Positions 1 to 7,821 of a stretch of DNA of 64,000 nucleotides are shown piece by piece. The notes under the pieces are model-generated. The model was not told the origin of the DNA, did no database searches, and saw only the letters and a list, made by a program, of their open reading frames with translations. Numbering within the stretch: position 1 is the stretch's first letter; every line of letters starts with the position of its first letter. Made by a program: the position numbers and the translations under genes. The stretch covers positions 192,976 through 256,975 of the forward strand of contig NZ_BMVR01000007.1 in assembly GCF_014650815.1 (NCBI RefSeq), in the 5' to 3' direction. Origin of the DNA: Streptomyces flavofungini (lineage in GTDB: Bacteria > Actinomycetota > Actinomycetes > Streptomycetales > Streptomycetaceae).

Positions 1-1
1 C

Positions 2-319
2 CAGTGGACGGACGAGCTGGCGAGGGCGGGCGAGACGTCCGGCTGCCCGGTCGCCGCGGCCGTCGTGGACCGCGCCGACACGAGCGAGTCCACGCGGACG
101 GCAGCGGCGGCGGCGTTCGCCACCTGGACCGGCCCGCTGGCCGGGGCGCTCACCGACATGGGAGTACCGGCCGCCCGCGCCGAAGCGCTCGCCACCGTCA
201 TGATCAGCGCGGTCGAGGGCGCGCTCCTGATCGCCCGCGCCGAGCGGGACGTACGCGCGCTGACGACGGTGGCACGGGAACTCGGGCCGCTCCTGGACGG
301 GGCGGTCGTCCGGCACTGA
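2..319 (+). CDS. TetR/AcrR-family regulator, C-terminal fragment cut by the window edge
   Basis: The open frame enters from the left edge and ends at a TGA at 317-319, giving about 105 residues. The opening stretch with a GCPVAA-type motif, followed by helices rich in Ala and Arg, resembles the ligand-binding C-terminal domain of the LmrA/YxaF-like TetR group. In that group a GCP motif starts the domain and an A-rich segment follows. The DNA-binding N-terminus lies outside the window, so ligand and targets cannot be judged. The next gene is convergent, so no partner gene is visible on this side. Confidence 0.7.
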   Translation, partial: QWTDELARAGETSGCPVAAAVVDRADTSESTRTAAAAAFATWTGPLAGALTDMGVPAARAEALATVMISAVEGALLIARAERDVRALTTVARELGPLLDGAVVRH

Positions 320-383
320 GCCGACCCGCCGTGAACTCCGGCCCCAGCCCCCGGACGGCCCGGCCGCGTACCCGGCCCCCGCC

Positions 384-1604
384 CTACCCCCGCACCTCCG
401 AAACCGCCGTCATCCGCCGGGCGCGCACCAGCGCCTCGATCACCACCGGATGGCCGAGATGGCGCGCGACAAGCACCAGATGGTCGCGTTCCGCGGCGGC
501 CGGCACGTCCTCCCCGGGCAGCGCCCCGAGCAGCATGTCGGTGTCGGCGGGAGGCAGGCCGCGGCCGCGCGCGTCGGCGGCGTACAGCAGCGTCGCCGCC
601 GCCTGCGCCGCCACGACGTCGAAGCCGACGAACCCGCGCCGGGCCAGCTGGTCCACGGCGCGGGCGGGGGCGCTGTTCATCCAGGGGCTCAGGCTGCGGG
701 CGCCGTCCCGGATCTCGACGAGCCTGCGGGACAGGGCGATCCGGGTGTCCCAGCCGCCCCAGAGGAGGCCGGGCGCGAGGACGAGTTGGGGGTCGGCGCG
801 CACGACGGTCTGCCACAGCGGGCGCAGCGCCTGGTAGTCGCGCCGCTCCTGCCTGCGCGCGAGGAACGACAGCCGCACCAGGCTGTAGTTGGCGACGAGA
901 CCGCTGACGGCGGTGGTCAGCCACGCGGCCTCGGCGACGCTGTCGAGCCGCTGGCCGCCCGCCGCTCCGATCATCGCCGCCAGGACACAGACGACATACG
1001 CCATGTCGAGGGCGACGGCCAGCGCGAACTCGACGACGCAGCGCCTCAGTTCGGGAGTGAGCCGGGGCCCTTGCGGTGCCAGCAGGGCACGGCACCGCCG
1101 CACGGTCGTCGTGACGATCGCGGCCAGCATGGCGAAGTACACGAGGTGGAACGCCACGACGTCCGGGGCGTGCACATAGTCGGGGGCGAGCAGCAGGGGC
1201 CGTGCCTCACCGCTGAGGTCGGCCCGGGCGTAGAGGACCGTCATGGCGACGATCGTGGCCGCGTAGAACGGGGCCCAGACGCGGACCGTGCGGCGCAGCG
1301 CGCCGCCGGTCCGGTGCTCGGGATGCCACAGCACCGACATCAGATGGGCGTGCCCGACGCACAGCAGCCCCACGGTGTTCGCGAGCAGGGCGGACAGATG
1401 GGGCGCGCCGGACGCGGTGTCGACGGCGCGGTACACGGCGGGCGTGGCCAGCAGGAAGATGACGCCCGCGAGGAACAGCGACGACGCGGCGACCTTGAGC
1501 GGGACCGCCGGTTCACGCCGGGCGGCGAGCGCCTTGCCGGTGGCCAGGTACAGGGCGATGGCGGCGGCGGTCAGGCTGACCGAGGTGAGGATCGCGTGCC
1601 ACAT
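384..1604 (-). CDS. MAB_1171c/DUF6545-like multi-pass membrane protein
   Basis: The product is 406 aa. The first 250 residues hold about seven hydrophobic helices, and the last 150 residues form a soluble cytoplasmic domain containing RDYQALRPLW and a later WMNSAPA segment. This architecture fits the family annotated as MAB_1171c putative transporter with a DUF6545 tail. No transport substrate is established for that family. The ATG overlaps the stop of the upstream protease gene by one base (TGATG), so the two are translationally coupled. The same pairing with an XRE regulator and an HExxH protease recurs in actinomycetes. The role is unknown: receptor, transporter or protease target are all possible. 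Family assignment is fairly sure from pattern, function is not. Confidence 0.75.
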   Translation of the reverse strand: MWHAILTSVSLTAAAIALYLATGKALAARREPAVPLKVAASSLFLAGVIFLLATPAVYRAVDTASGAPHLSALLANTVGLLCVGHAHLMSVLWHPEHRTGGALRRTVRVWAPFYAATIVAMTVLYARADLSGEARPLLLAPDYVHAPDVVAFHLVYFAMLAAIVTTTVRRCRALLAPQGPRLTPELRRCVVEFALAVALDMAYVVCVLAAMIGAAGGQRLDSVAEAAWLTTAVSGLVANYSLVRLSFLARRQERRDYQALRPLWQTVVRADPQLVLAPGLLWGGWDTRIALSRRLVEIRDGARSLSPWMNSAPARAVDQLARRGFVGFDVVAAQAAATLLYAADARGRGLPPADTDMLLGALPGEDVPAAAERDHLVLVARHLGHPVVIEALVRARRMTAVSEVRG

Positions 1605-2236
1605 CAGATGCCGGCGTGCCGGTTGGTGAAAGAGGCGAGCGGCCCGGTACGGCCGATGTCGTCATCGAGGGACAGCATCAGCATGCCGACGGTGGCGAAC
1701 ACCTCCGCCGACCACTCCTCGTCCTCCTCGTAGCCGGTGCGCAGTCGCACGGGCCGGGTCAGCACCTCCCGCACCACATCGGCGGGCAGGGAGGGCAACT
1801 GGTCGGCGACGAGGCGCGGGTCGAGGAGGTCGCAGACGGTGATGGCGTACGGATCGACGTCCGCGGGGCTGCCGCTGAGCAAGTGGTACAGCTCGTGCAA
1901 CAGGACGTGCAGCCCTTGGCGTTCACTGGTGTTGGACGTGATGACGATGGTGTCCTCGGCTTCCCCCTGGACGCAGAACCCGCTGACGTGCGAGGGCAGG
2001 GGGAGCTTCTGGACGGTGATGGTCCGGCCGCGCTCGTGCGCGACGGTGTGGAGCAGCTCCTGCAGCCCCTGGCCGGGCCGCAGGCCGAGTTCGTCGTGGA
2101 TGATGCGGATGGCCCGCCGGCGCGCCCGCGCCCAGGCGCGGCGCTTGCGTACGGCGGAGCGGATGCGGGTCGAGGCGTCGGCGACGCGCGCCCGGCCGGT
2201 GTGGTGCCACACGACGGGGGCGCCGACGGTCGGCAC
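1604..2236 (-). CDS. ImmA/IrrE-like HExxH metallopeptidase
   Basis: The product is 210 aa. Mid-protein HVLLHELYHLL gives the zinc-binding HExxH motif, preceded by a beta-strand segment (DTIVITS). This is the layout of ImmA/IrrE-type peptidases, which cleave cognate XRE repressors. The chosen start is GTG at 2236, with a GGGAGAG ribosome site 7-8 bases upstream. The gene overlaps the following membrane-protein gene by one base and diverges from the XRE gene at 2687. By analogy with ImmA-ImmR it may cleave that XRE protein, but this is inference and the sequence shows no cleavage site. The N-terminal 40 residues are Arg-rich and may be extra. Confidence 0.75.
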   Translation of the reverse strand: MPTVGAPVVWHHTGRARVADASTRIRSAVRKRRAWARARRRAIRIIHDELGLRPGQGLQELLHTVAHERGRTITVQKLPLPSHVSGFCVQGEAEDTIVITSNTSERQGLHVLLHELYHLLSGSPADVDPYAITVCDLLDPRLVADQLPSLPADVVREVLTRPVRLRTGYEEDEEWSAEVFATVGMLMLSLDDDIGRTGPLASFTNRHAGI

Positions 2237-2686
2237 GGGTCAGCTCTCCCGGCTCGGCCCGGTGGCGGCCCGGGCGCGCCCGACGCCCGCTGGTGGCACG
2301 GCTCTTCGGGCTGGTCGGGCCCGTCGTGCCGGTTCCGTTCTTCGTTCCGGTTCCGCGAGACACAGGACCTGTGCCCGTGTGCTGGCGCCTCTCATAGGCC
2401 GTTCACGCTCCCCGCTCGCTACGTGACGGGCGTGTGCCCGCTGACCTGCGCAGGGACAGTATCAGGCTGGTGGCGGAACGGTTCGTCGGCACCCCGTGTC
2501 AGTCAACGGACAGCAACGGTCCGGAACTTGGTCCGCAGTGCTGGTCGGGCGGTGGATCTGACCGAAAGTCGAACACTGTACGGTCTGATTCCGTGTCAAC
2601 AATTGAAGACAGCGCTGGCCGGGGACGGTTGAGGCGGATACTCTCAGGGCGCCCCAACGAGTTTCGTGGCCCATGGAGACCTTCAG
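2237..2686. promoter_or_regulatory. Divergent control region between protease and XRE genes
   Basis: This 450-base stretch has no convincing gene. It must carry the promoters of both divergent transcripts. The part at 2560-2620 is unusually AT-rich for this genome and contains ACACTGT and CCGTGT half-repeats about 20 bases apart, a plausible operator for the XRE protein. No exact symmetric operator could be defined. Confidence 0.4.
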
Positions 2687-3370
2687 GTGAACGCAGCCGA
2701 CCACCAACCGGCGCCCGGACACGAGATCGCCCGTCTCCTCGCCGACGTGGACGCCTACGCCCTGCGTCTTGGCACCTCGCGCGGCCGCCTGCTGGATGTC
2801 GTGCTCATCTCCCGTGCGACCGGCATCGAGCCGGAGCGGGTGCGGGCCCTGCTCGCCGGTGAACTCCCCGAGGAGGAACCGCGGGAGAAGAACGCGCGGG
2901 AGGGCTTCCGCAAGGCGCTGTTCCAGCAGCGCCTCCGCTTCCTGCAGCGGACCCGCCTCAAGGAGACCCCCGCGGGCAAGGAGCCGTACGGGCTGCGGGA
3001 GATCTCGCGGGCCACGGGTATCTCGGCGCAGCACGTGTCGAACCTGCTGAACGGCGAACGCGGCGCGAACCACGACCACGCGGCCCGCCTCGAACTCTTC
3101 TTCCGGGCGCCGGAGGGCTTCTGCTCCCGCACCGAGGGCGCCGCGCTGATCGCGTACCTGCGCCGGATGGTGCACGAGGACCTGCCGAAGCTCGCCACGC
3201 GCGCGGTCCTGCAGGAGTTGGGCGCGCGCTCGGTGGCCCTGCGCAGCACGGCGGACGGCGCCCAGATCGACACGCTGCGGGACCTGCTCCCGGCCCTCGA
3301 CGAGCTGGTCAAGGTGATTCAGGGGCGTAAAGCGGGCGGTGGCCCGGAGGGCGGCGGCGGGCGTCCGTGA
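2687..3370 (+). CDS. XRE-family HTH regulator
   Basis: The product is 227 aa. A helix-turn-helix (ISRATGISAQHVSNLLNGER) lies at about residues 104-123. The rest is helical, with no other recognised domain. I place the start at GTG 2687 because GGAG sits 8 bases upstream; an in-frame GTG at 2666 lacks a ribosome site. The gene diverges from the protease-membrane protein pair, the arrangement seen for ImmR/ImmA-type switches. Expected role: controlling the shared intergenic region, relieved when the protease cuts it. That model is inferred from family behaviour. Confidence 0.75.
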   Translation: MNAADHQPAPGHEIARLLADVDAYALRLGTSRGRLLDVVLISRATGIEPERVRALLAGELPEEEPREKNAREGFRKALFQQRLRFLQRTRLKETPAGKEPYGLREISRATGISAQHVSNLLNGERGANHDHAARLELFFRAPEGFCSRTEGAALIAYLRRMVHEDLPKLATRAVLQELGARSVALRSTADGAQIDTLRDLLPALDELVKVIQGRKAGGGPEGGGGRP

Positions 3371-4055
3371 CGCGCGGGTGCTACGCGCGTTGTGGTGCAC
3401 CGAAATTGCCGAGGCGGCACGTCCGCGGGTTCATTCCGGGCGCACGCCCATGACATGCATCGTTCTCAATCGTTGACACCGCCTGTGATAGTGCATCAGG
3501 ATCTGTCTCACGCCAGGGCCGGGGGCAGGCCGGCTCTGACGGGGAAGGAAGCCTGCCCGGATGTTCCATTCGTCCGCATGACCTGATTTCGGGTATCCCG
3601 CGTGGGGGCGGGGGACGCCCGGCAGAGAGTCATCGGTCCTGCTCATGCCCCGACAGGCCTTCGTGCCGCGTCGCCGTACCGCTGGGTGCCCGCCCAACTG
3701 CGTCGGCGTTCTCCGGGGATTGGTCGGCCCCTGCGAATGGAACGAGCGTTTCGTCAGGTGATGCCAGGACTGTCGTGACCCGTACCGGGGTCACGGTGGG
3801 GCGGGGAGGAGCGATGAGCTGGTGACGACACCCTTCGGCACCCGGCGCTCCTTGGTGGTGCGGCCCGAGGAAAGACAGCGGTCACGGTCCCGAACGGGAC
3901 GAGGGGAGCCCCTGCCCGGGGGATCCCGCCGCTGCCGGGAGCGAGCGATGCCCGTCCTCGCTCCCACTGGGCGGGGGTGGGGCCCCTGCTCGCCGAGCCA
4001 CCTGATCCTGATGAGCCGTGCTCACGCCATGACGGGGCTAATTCAGGAAGATGCC
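3371..4055. other. 685-base region without a convincing gene
   Basis: A good vegetative promoter match reads rightward at 3473-3502 (TTGACA, 18 bases, CAGGAT). A perfect 7-bp hairpin (GTGACCC/GGGTCAC) lies at 3775-3794. It is followed by a ribosome site and the four-codon frame ATG-AGC-TGG-TGA at 3814-3825. Longer frames here lack good codon bias and homology. The region probably holds the leader of the Nudix gene or the remnant of a lost gene. Confidence 0.45.
3473..3502 (+). promoter_or_regulatory. Sigma-70/HrdB-like promoter
   Basis: TTGACA at 3473-3478 is followed after 18 bases by CAGGAT, close to the streptomycete housekeeping consensus. It would transcribe toward the Nudix gene about 550 bases away. 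Only sequence similarity supports it. Confidence 0.4.
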
Positions 4056-4508
4056 ATGGATGCTACTGCTACGTCCCTAGCCGCTTCGGCAGGGGCCATC
4101 ATCGCCGATGAGCATGGCGATGTACTGATGGTGAACCCGATGTACACGGCCTACTGGAACCTTCCCGGCGGCCATGTCGAACCGGGGGAGAGCCCGAGCG
4201 CCGCCTGCGCCCGGGAAGTCCGTGCGGAGCTCGGTCTGGACGTCGAGATGGGGGACCTGCTCGTGGTCGCCTGGGTCGACTCCGACGGCTGGATGCCTCG
4301 CGTGTACTACATCTTCGACGCCGGAGAGGTCACCGCCGAGCAACGGCGGGCGATCACGCTGCGGGAGGACGGCGCGGGGCAGTACCGCTTCGCGTCCCCG
4401 GAACGGATCGACGCGTCGCTGATCCCGCCGTTCGTCAAGCCCATGTGGGAAGCAGCGCTCACCGCCCGCAAGGACAAGCGGCTGGTGTGCATCGAAGTGG
4501 AGGTGTGA
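4056..4508 (+). CDS. Nudix hydrolase with an altered Nudix box
   Basis: The product is 150 aa, a typical single-domain Nudix size. The Nudix box spans residues 39-61: Gly39, Glu45, then REVRAELGL at 53-61. The first Glu of the usual EE pair is Ala57, while Glu54 and Glu58 remain. In MutT-type enzymes those Glu residues bind the catalytic metal, so activity may be retained but altered. The start is ATG 4056, with AGGAAG ending 5 bases upstream; earlier in-frame starts at 4029 and GTG 3822 would add an Arg-rich, non-conserved leader. The substrate (nucleoside diphosphate derivative) cannot be told from sequence. The C-terminus holds an unusual aromatic and basic tail. Confidence 0.8.
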   Translation: MDATATSLAASAGAIIADEHGDVLMVNPMYTAYWNLPGGHVEPGESPSAACAREVRAELGLDVEMGDLLVVAWVDSDGWMPRVYYIFDAGEVTAEQRRAITLREDGAGQYRFASPERIDASLIPPFVKPMWEAALTARKDKRLVCIEVEV

Positions 4509-4923
4509 TCGGCTTGACCGCTCACGCCAGGTGAGCGGGGAGCGGGGGAGAGGACGGCAGGCGAACGAACGAGAAGCGCGGGAGAGATCCGAGCCGACCG
4601 GTCCCTGTCCCGATGCCTCACCCTCGCGCAGGACCAGGAGCCGCCGCCCCGCCCGGGCGGCGGCTCCGCCGCTGTGCCTCCGACGCCGTCGACGCCCTCG
4701 GTCCTGATCTTGACGTTTCCCGTCGACGGGACGAGCCGCCCTGCCTGCCGGGCCCGGCGCGCATGTGCGCCGGGCGCCCAACTTGGCCTGAGAACCGGTG
4801 GGTGCGCACCCCGGTCCGTGCCATCGTGGACCCATCGAATGGTATGGACCTGACAAGTCGCCACGGGTCGCGGGCCGCCACGGCGGGCGGTGTGCGCGGG
4901 CGGTGCCGACGAGGGGAGTACGC
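4509..4923. other. Intergenic region with two strong hairpins
   Basis: No gene is supported here. A perfect 13-bp stem with a 5-base loop lies at 4637-4667, and a second 9-bp stem at 4752-4775 (GCCCGGCGC/GCGCCGGGC). The first is a likely terminator for the Nudix gene. The stretch 4780-4910 should hold the promoter of the AraC gene. Confidence 0.5.
4637..4667 (+). terminator. Hairpin terminator after the Nudix gene
   Basis: The arms 4637-4649 and 4655-4667 pair perfectly over 13 bp, almost all G-C, around a 5-base loop. There is no U tract, which is usual in Streptomyces. Confidence 0.5.
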
Positions 4924-5895
4924 ATGCGCGGGTCGACGGTCTTGCCCGGTACGAGCCAGGGAAACGGCAGCCACCCCGGTACGGGAGGCCTGCCGATCCA
5001 CCGCCTCGAGGTGCCGATGCCCAACGCGCTGCCCTTCGCCATCGGCACCTTCGACACCATCGGCCCGATGTCCCGGGCCTCCTTCCCGCACCGGCACACC
5101 TTCCACGAGATCGTCCTCGTCACCGGCGGCACCGGCAGCCACGTCGTCGACCTGACGCGCTTCACCCTCCGCCCGCCGCACCTGTGCTTCATCGCCCCCG
5201 GGCAGGTGCACTACTGGGACGGTGTCCGGGGCCTGGAGGGCTGCGTCGTCGTGTTCACCGACGACTTCCTCATCGAGCACCCCGCCGACCGCGCCCTGCT
5301 GCGCCGGCTCGGCCGCCGCCCCTGGCTCGAACTGCCCGAGCGGGACGCGGACTGGGCCGCGCGCCTCGTCGCCGAGATGGACCACGAGTACCGCACCGGT
5401 GCCGAGGGCTTCGGCGGCGTCCTGCGCGCCCTGCTGCACATCCTCGTGGTGCGCGCCGGACGCCTCCCCGCCCCCGACCGGATCCACCCGTACGGCGCCC
5501 CGGCCCCCGAGGCCGCCCGCCCCGCCCCGGCGGCGGCCCGGTTCGTCGCCCTGGTGAGCACGCCCCGCGCCCTGCCCTGGTCCGTGCGGGACTGTGCCGG
5601 ACACCTCGGTGTCTCGGTGAGCCACCTCAACGAGGCGGTGAAGGCCGCCATGGGCCGCACCCCGGGGGAGCTGCTCCGCCAGGCCCGGGTGCACGAGGCG
5701 AAACGCCTGCTCGCCTGCACGGAACTGACGGTACGTCAGGTCGCGGGCAGGGTGGGCTTCGCCGACCCCGCGTACTTCTGCCGCTTCTTCCGCCGCGAGA
5801 CCGGCGCCACTCCCGGCGACTTCCGTCGCGGCGGTGGCGATATTCACCACGACCACCGCATTGCGTCCATCGCCCCGCCCGGGCCCGCCGCATAG
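4924..5895 (+). CDS. AraC-family regulator with N-terminal cupin sensor
   Basis: The product is 323 aa. Residues 35-110 form an AraC-type cupin (ASFPHRHTFHEIVLVTGG, later APGQVHYW). The C-terminal 100 residues carry two helix-turn-helices ending with VGFADPAYFCRFFRRETG, the AraC signature. The start is ATG 4924, with GAGGGGAG 6 bases upstream. It lies 40 bases before a secreted intradiol dioxygenase-CBM gene on the same strand, so it probably activates that gene in response to an aromatic ligand. The ligand is inferred from the neighbour only. Confidence 0.85.
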   Translation: MRGSTVLPGTSQGNGSHPGTGGLPIHRLEVPMPNALPFAIGTFDTIGPMSRASFPHRHTFHEIVLVTGGTGSHVVDLTRFTLRPPHLCFIAPGQVHYWDGVRGLEGCVVVFTDDFLIEHPADRALLRRLGRRPWLELPERDADWAARLVAEMDHEYRTGAEGFGGVLRALLHILVVRAGRLPAPDRIHPYGAPAPEAARPAPAAARFVALVSTPRALPWSVRDCAGHLGVSVSHLNEAVKAAMGRTPGELLRQARVHEAKRLLACTELTVRQVAGRVGFADPAYFCRFFRRETGATPGDFRRGGGDIHHDHRIASIAPPGPAA

Positions 5896-5935
5896 CTTCT
5901 TAGCCGATCCCCACCCCCCCACCCCAGGAGGAGCG

Positions 5936-6829
5936 ATGGACGGCGACACGCCCACCAACGGGCACGACATCAGCGAACAGCCCTCCGGGCCGCCGACCGG
6001 CGAGTCCGCGGACCCGGCCGCGCCCGCCGCGCGCAGGGGCCCGAGCCGCAAGACCGTGCTCCGCGCCGCCCTCGCCGCGGGTGTCGCGGCGCCGGTGGCG
6101 ATGATGGGTGTACCGGCCCTCGCCCGCACCAGGGCGGGCACCGGCAAGGCCCCCGAGGTCACCCCGTCCTGCGACGACGGCGACGACCCGACCCCGCCCC
6201 AGACGGAGGGCCCGTACTTCAAACCCAACTCGCCCCGGCGCACCTCGCTCATAGAGCCCGGCACACAGGGCACCCGGCTGACCGTCACCGGCTATGTGTT
6301 CGGCCTGGCCTGCCTGCCGATCTCGCAGGTGCTCCTCGACTTCTGGCAGGCCGACGCCCGCGGCGCCTACGACAACGTGGGCTTCCGGATGCGCGGGCAC
6401 CAGTTCACCGACGCCCGCGGCGCGTTCACCCTCACCACGATCTTCCCCGGCCTCTACCCCGGCCGCACCCGCCACCTGCACGTCAAGCTGCAGGCGCCAG
6501 GACGCCCGGTCCTCACCACCCAGCTCTACTTCCCGAACGAGCCGCGCAACAACACGGACCCGATCTTCGACGCCCGCCTCCTCATGAACGTGCGGGACGT
6601 CGGCAACACCAAGGACGCCGACTTCGACTTCGTCCTGCGGGTGCCCCAGACACCCTCGCCCACCGACCCTCCGACCCAGCCCCCGGGCGGAACCTGGGCC
6701 ATCGGCACCGGCTACAGCGTCGGCGACCGCGTCACCCACGACGGCCGTGCCTACGTCTGCCTCCAGGGCCACACGGCCCAGCGGGGCTGGGAGCCGCCGT
6801 CGGCGCCGTCGCTGTGGCGGGCGGTGTGA
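5936..6829 (+). CDS. Secreted intradiol ring-cleavage dioxygenase fused to a CBM5/12-like module
   Basis: The product is 297 aa. An RR/SRKTVLRA region at residues 33-44 followed by an Ala-rich helix suggests Tat export. Residues 85-235 are an intradiol dioxygenase domain. Its likely non-haem Fe(III) ligands are Tyr145, Tyr174, His180 and His182 (LYPGRTRHLHVK). After a Pro/Thr linker (238-250) comes a short chitin/cellulose-binding fold at 251-297 (WAIGTGYSVGDRVTHDG then YVCLQGHT and WEPP). The same fusion is known from cellulolytic Streptomyces, where it cleaves catechols and binds lignin-like polymer. AGGAGGA precedes the ATG. The adjacent AraC gene is the likely regulator. Confidence 0.88.
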   Translation: MDGDTPTNGHDISEQPSGPPTGESADPAAPAARRGPSRKTVLRAALAAGVAAPVAMMGVPALARTRAGTGKAPEVTPSCDDGDDPTPPQTEGPYFKPNSPRRTSLIEPGTQGTRLTVTGYVFGLACLPISQVLLDFWQADARGAYDNVGFRMRGHQFTDARGAFTLTTIFPGLYPGRTRHLHVKLQAPGRPVLTTQLYFPNEPRNNTDPIFDARLLMNVRDVGNTKDADFDFVLRVPQTPSPTDPPTQPPGGTWAIGTGYSVGDRVTHDGRAYVCLQGHTAQRGWEPPSAPSLWRAV

Positions 6830-6942
6830 CGCCTGGCGTGACGTCTGGTGTGACGCTTGATGCGCCGCGCCCGCGTTGACGCCCGTCGGAGTGGGCCGGC
6901 GCCCGAGCGCTGAGGCGTACGGGAGCCGGCACCTGCGAGCGA

Positions 6943-6982
6943 GACGCGGCGGCCCGGGCACATCCACCCGGGCCGCCGCGTC
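6943..6982. terminator. Bidirectional terminator between convergent genes
   Basis: The arms 6943-6958 and 6967-6982 are perfectly complementary over 16 bp, with an 8-base loop. It sits between the dioxygenase and the leftward hydrolase gene and can serve both. Confidence 0.8.
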
Positions 6983-6989
6983 CGTGGGC

Positions 6990-7784
6990 TCACCCCGGCG
7001 GGTCCACCTGCGCGCACAGCTCGCCGATCAGCCGCGCCACCGTCCCGGGCTCCCGCAGGGTGGGGAAGTGGTCGCAGTCGGCGAGCCGGACGAGTCGGCA
7101 GTCCGGGATGCGCGCGGCCATCTCCTCGTTGACCGCGATCACCGCGGGCTGGTCCCGCTCGCACAGGGCCAGGACGCACGGCGCCGCGACCTCCCCGAGA
7201 CGGTCGTAGGCGGGCGGGTCCGCGACGTCGTGTGCGTACGTCGTGAACCACGCCGGGATCGCGCCCCGCAACTGCCGCGCCGGTGCCCCGTCGGGCGCGG
7301 GATCGGCCGAGGCCCACAGGCGCAGCGCCATCGCCACCAGGCCGTCCATGTCACCGGCCTTGGCGAGCTGCTCGATCTCCACCATGACCTCGGGCGGCTT
7401 CAGGCCCGACGCGCCGGTCACGCCGGGGGCGATCAGCGCGAGCCCGGCGACCCGGTCCGGCTCGGCAAGGGCCACGCTCAGGGAGGTGGCGCCGCCCATG
7501 CTCGACGCGGCCAGGACGGCCCGTTCGATCCCGAAGCGGTCGAGCACCGCGAGTGCGTCGCGCCGTTGGGAGTAGGACGTCGTGGGGGTCGGGGACCGTC
7601 CGAAGCCGCGGGCGTCATAGCGGATGACGCGGCGCCGCCCCGTGAGCGCGGGCACCACGCCGTCCCAGATCCGGGAGTCGCCGATGCCCGGATGCAGCAG
7701 CACCAGCGGCAGCCCCGGACCTGCCGGATCGCCCTCGTCCCGTGCCCACACCTCGCCGCCGTCGACGGCAACCGTCGTTTCCAT
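6990..7784 (-). CDS. Alpha/beta hydrolase
   Basis: The product is 264 aa without a signal peptide. An oxyanion-type HPG is at 31-33. The nucleophile elbow is A-S-S-M-G-G with Ser95. A D-containing strand (CERDQPAV) and a terminal DHFPTLREP supply the Asp and His of the triad. It resembles haloperoxidase/esterase-type cytosolic hydrolases; the substrate is unknown. The start ATG 7784 lies 37 bases after the stop of the LLM oxidoreductase gene on the same strand, so the two are probably co-transcribed. Confidence 0.8.
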   Translation of the reverse strand: METTVAVDGGEVWARDEGDPAGPGLPLVLLHPGIGDSRIWDGVVPALTGRRRVIRYDARGFGRSPTPTTSYSQRRDALAVLDRFGIERAVLAASSMGGATSLSVALAEPDRVAGLALIAPGVTGASGLKPPEVMVEIEQLAKAGDMDGLVAMALRLWASADPAPDGAPARQLRGAIPAWFTTYAHDVADPPAYDRLGEVAAPCVLALCERDQPAVIAVNEEMAARIPDCRLVRLADCDHFPTLREPGTVARLIGELCAQVDPPG

Positions 7785-7821
7785 GACGGCATTCGTACCC
7801 GGGCCGGGGCCCGGGACGCGT

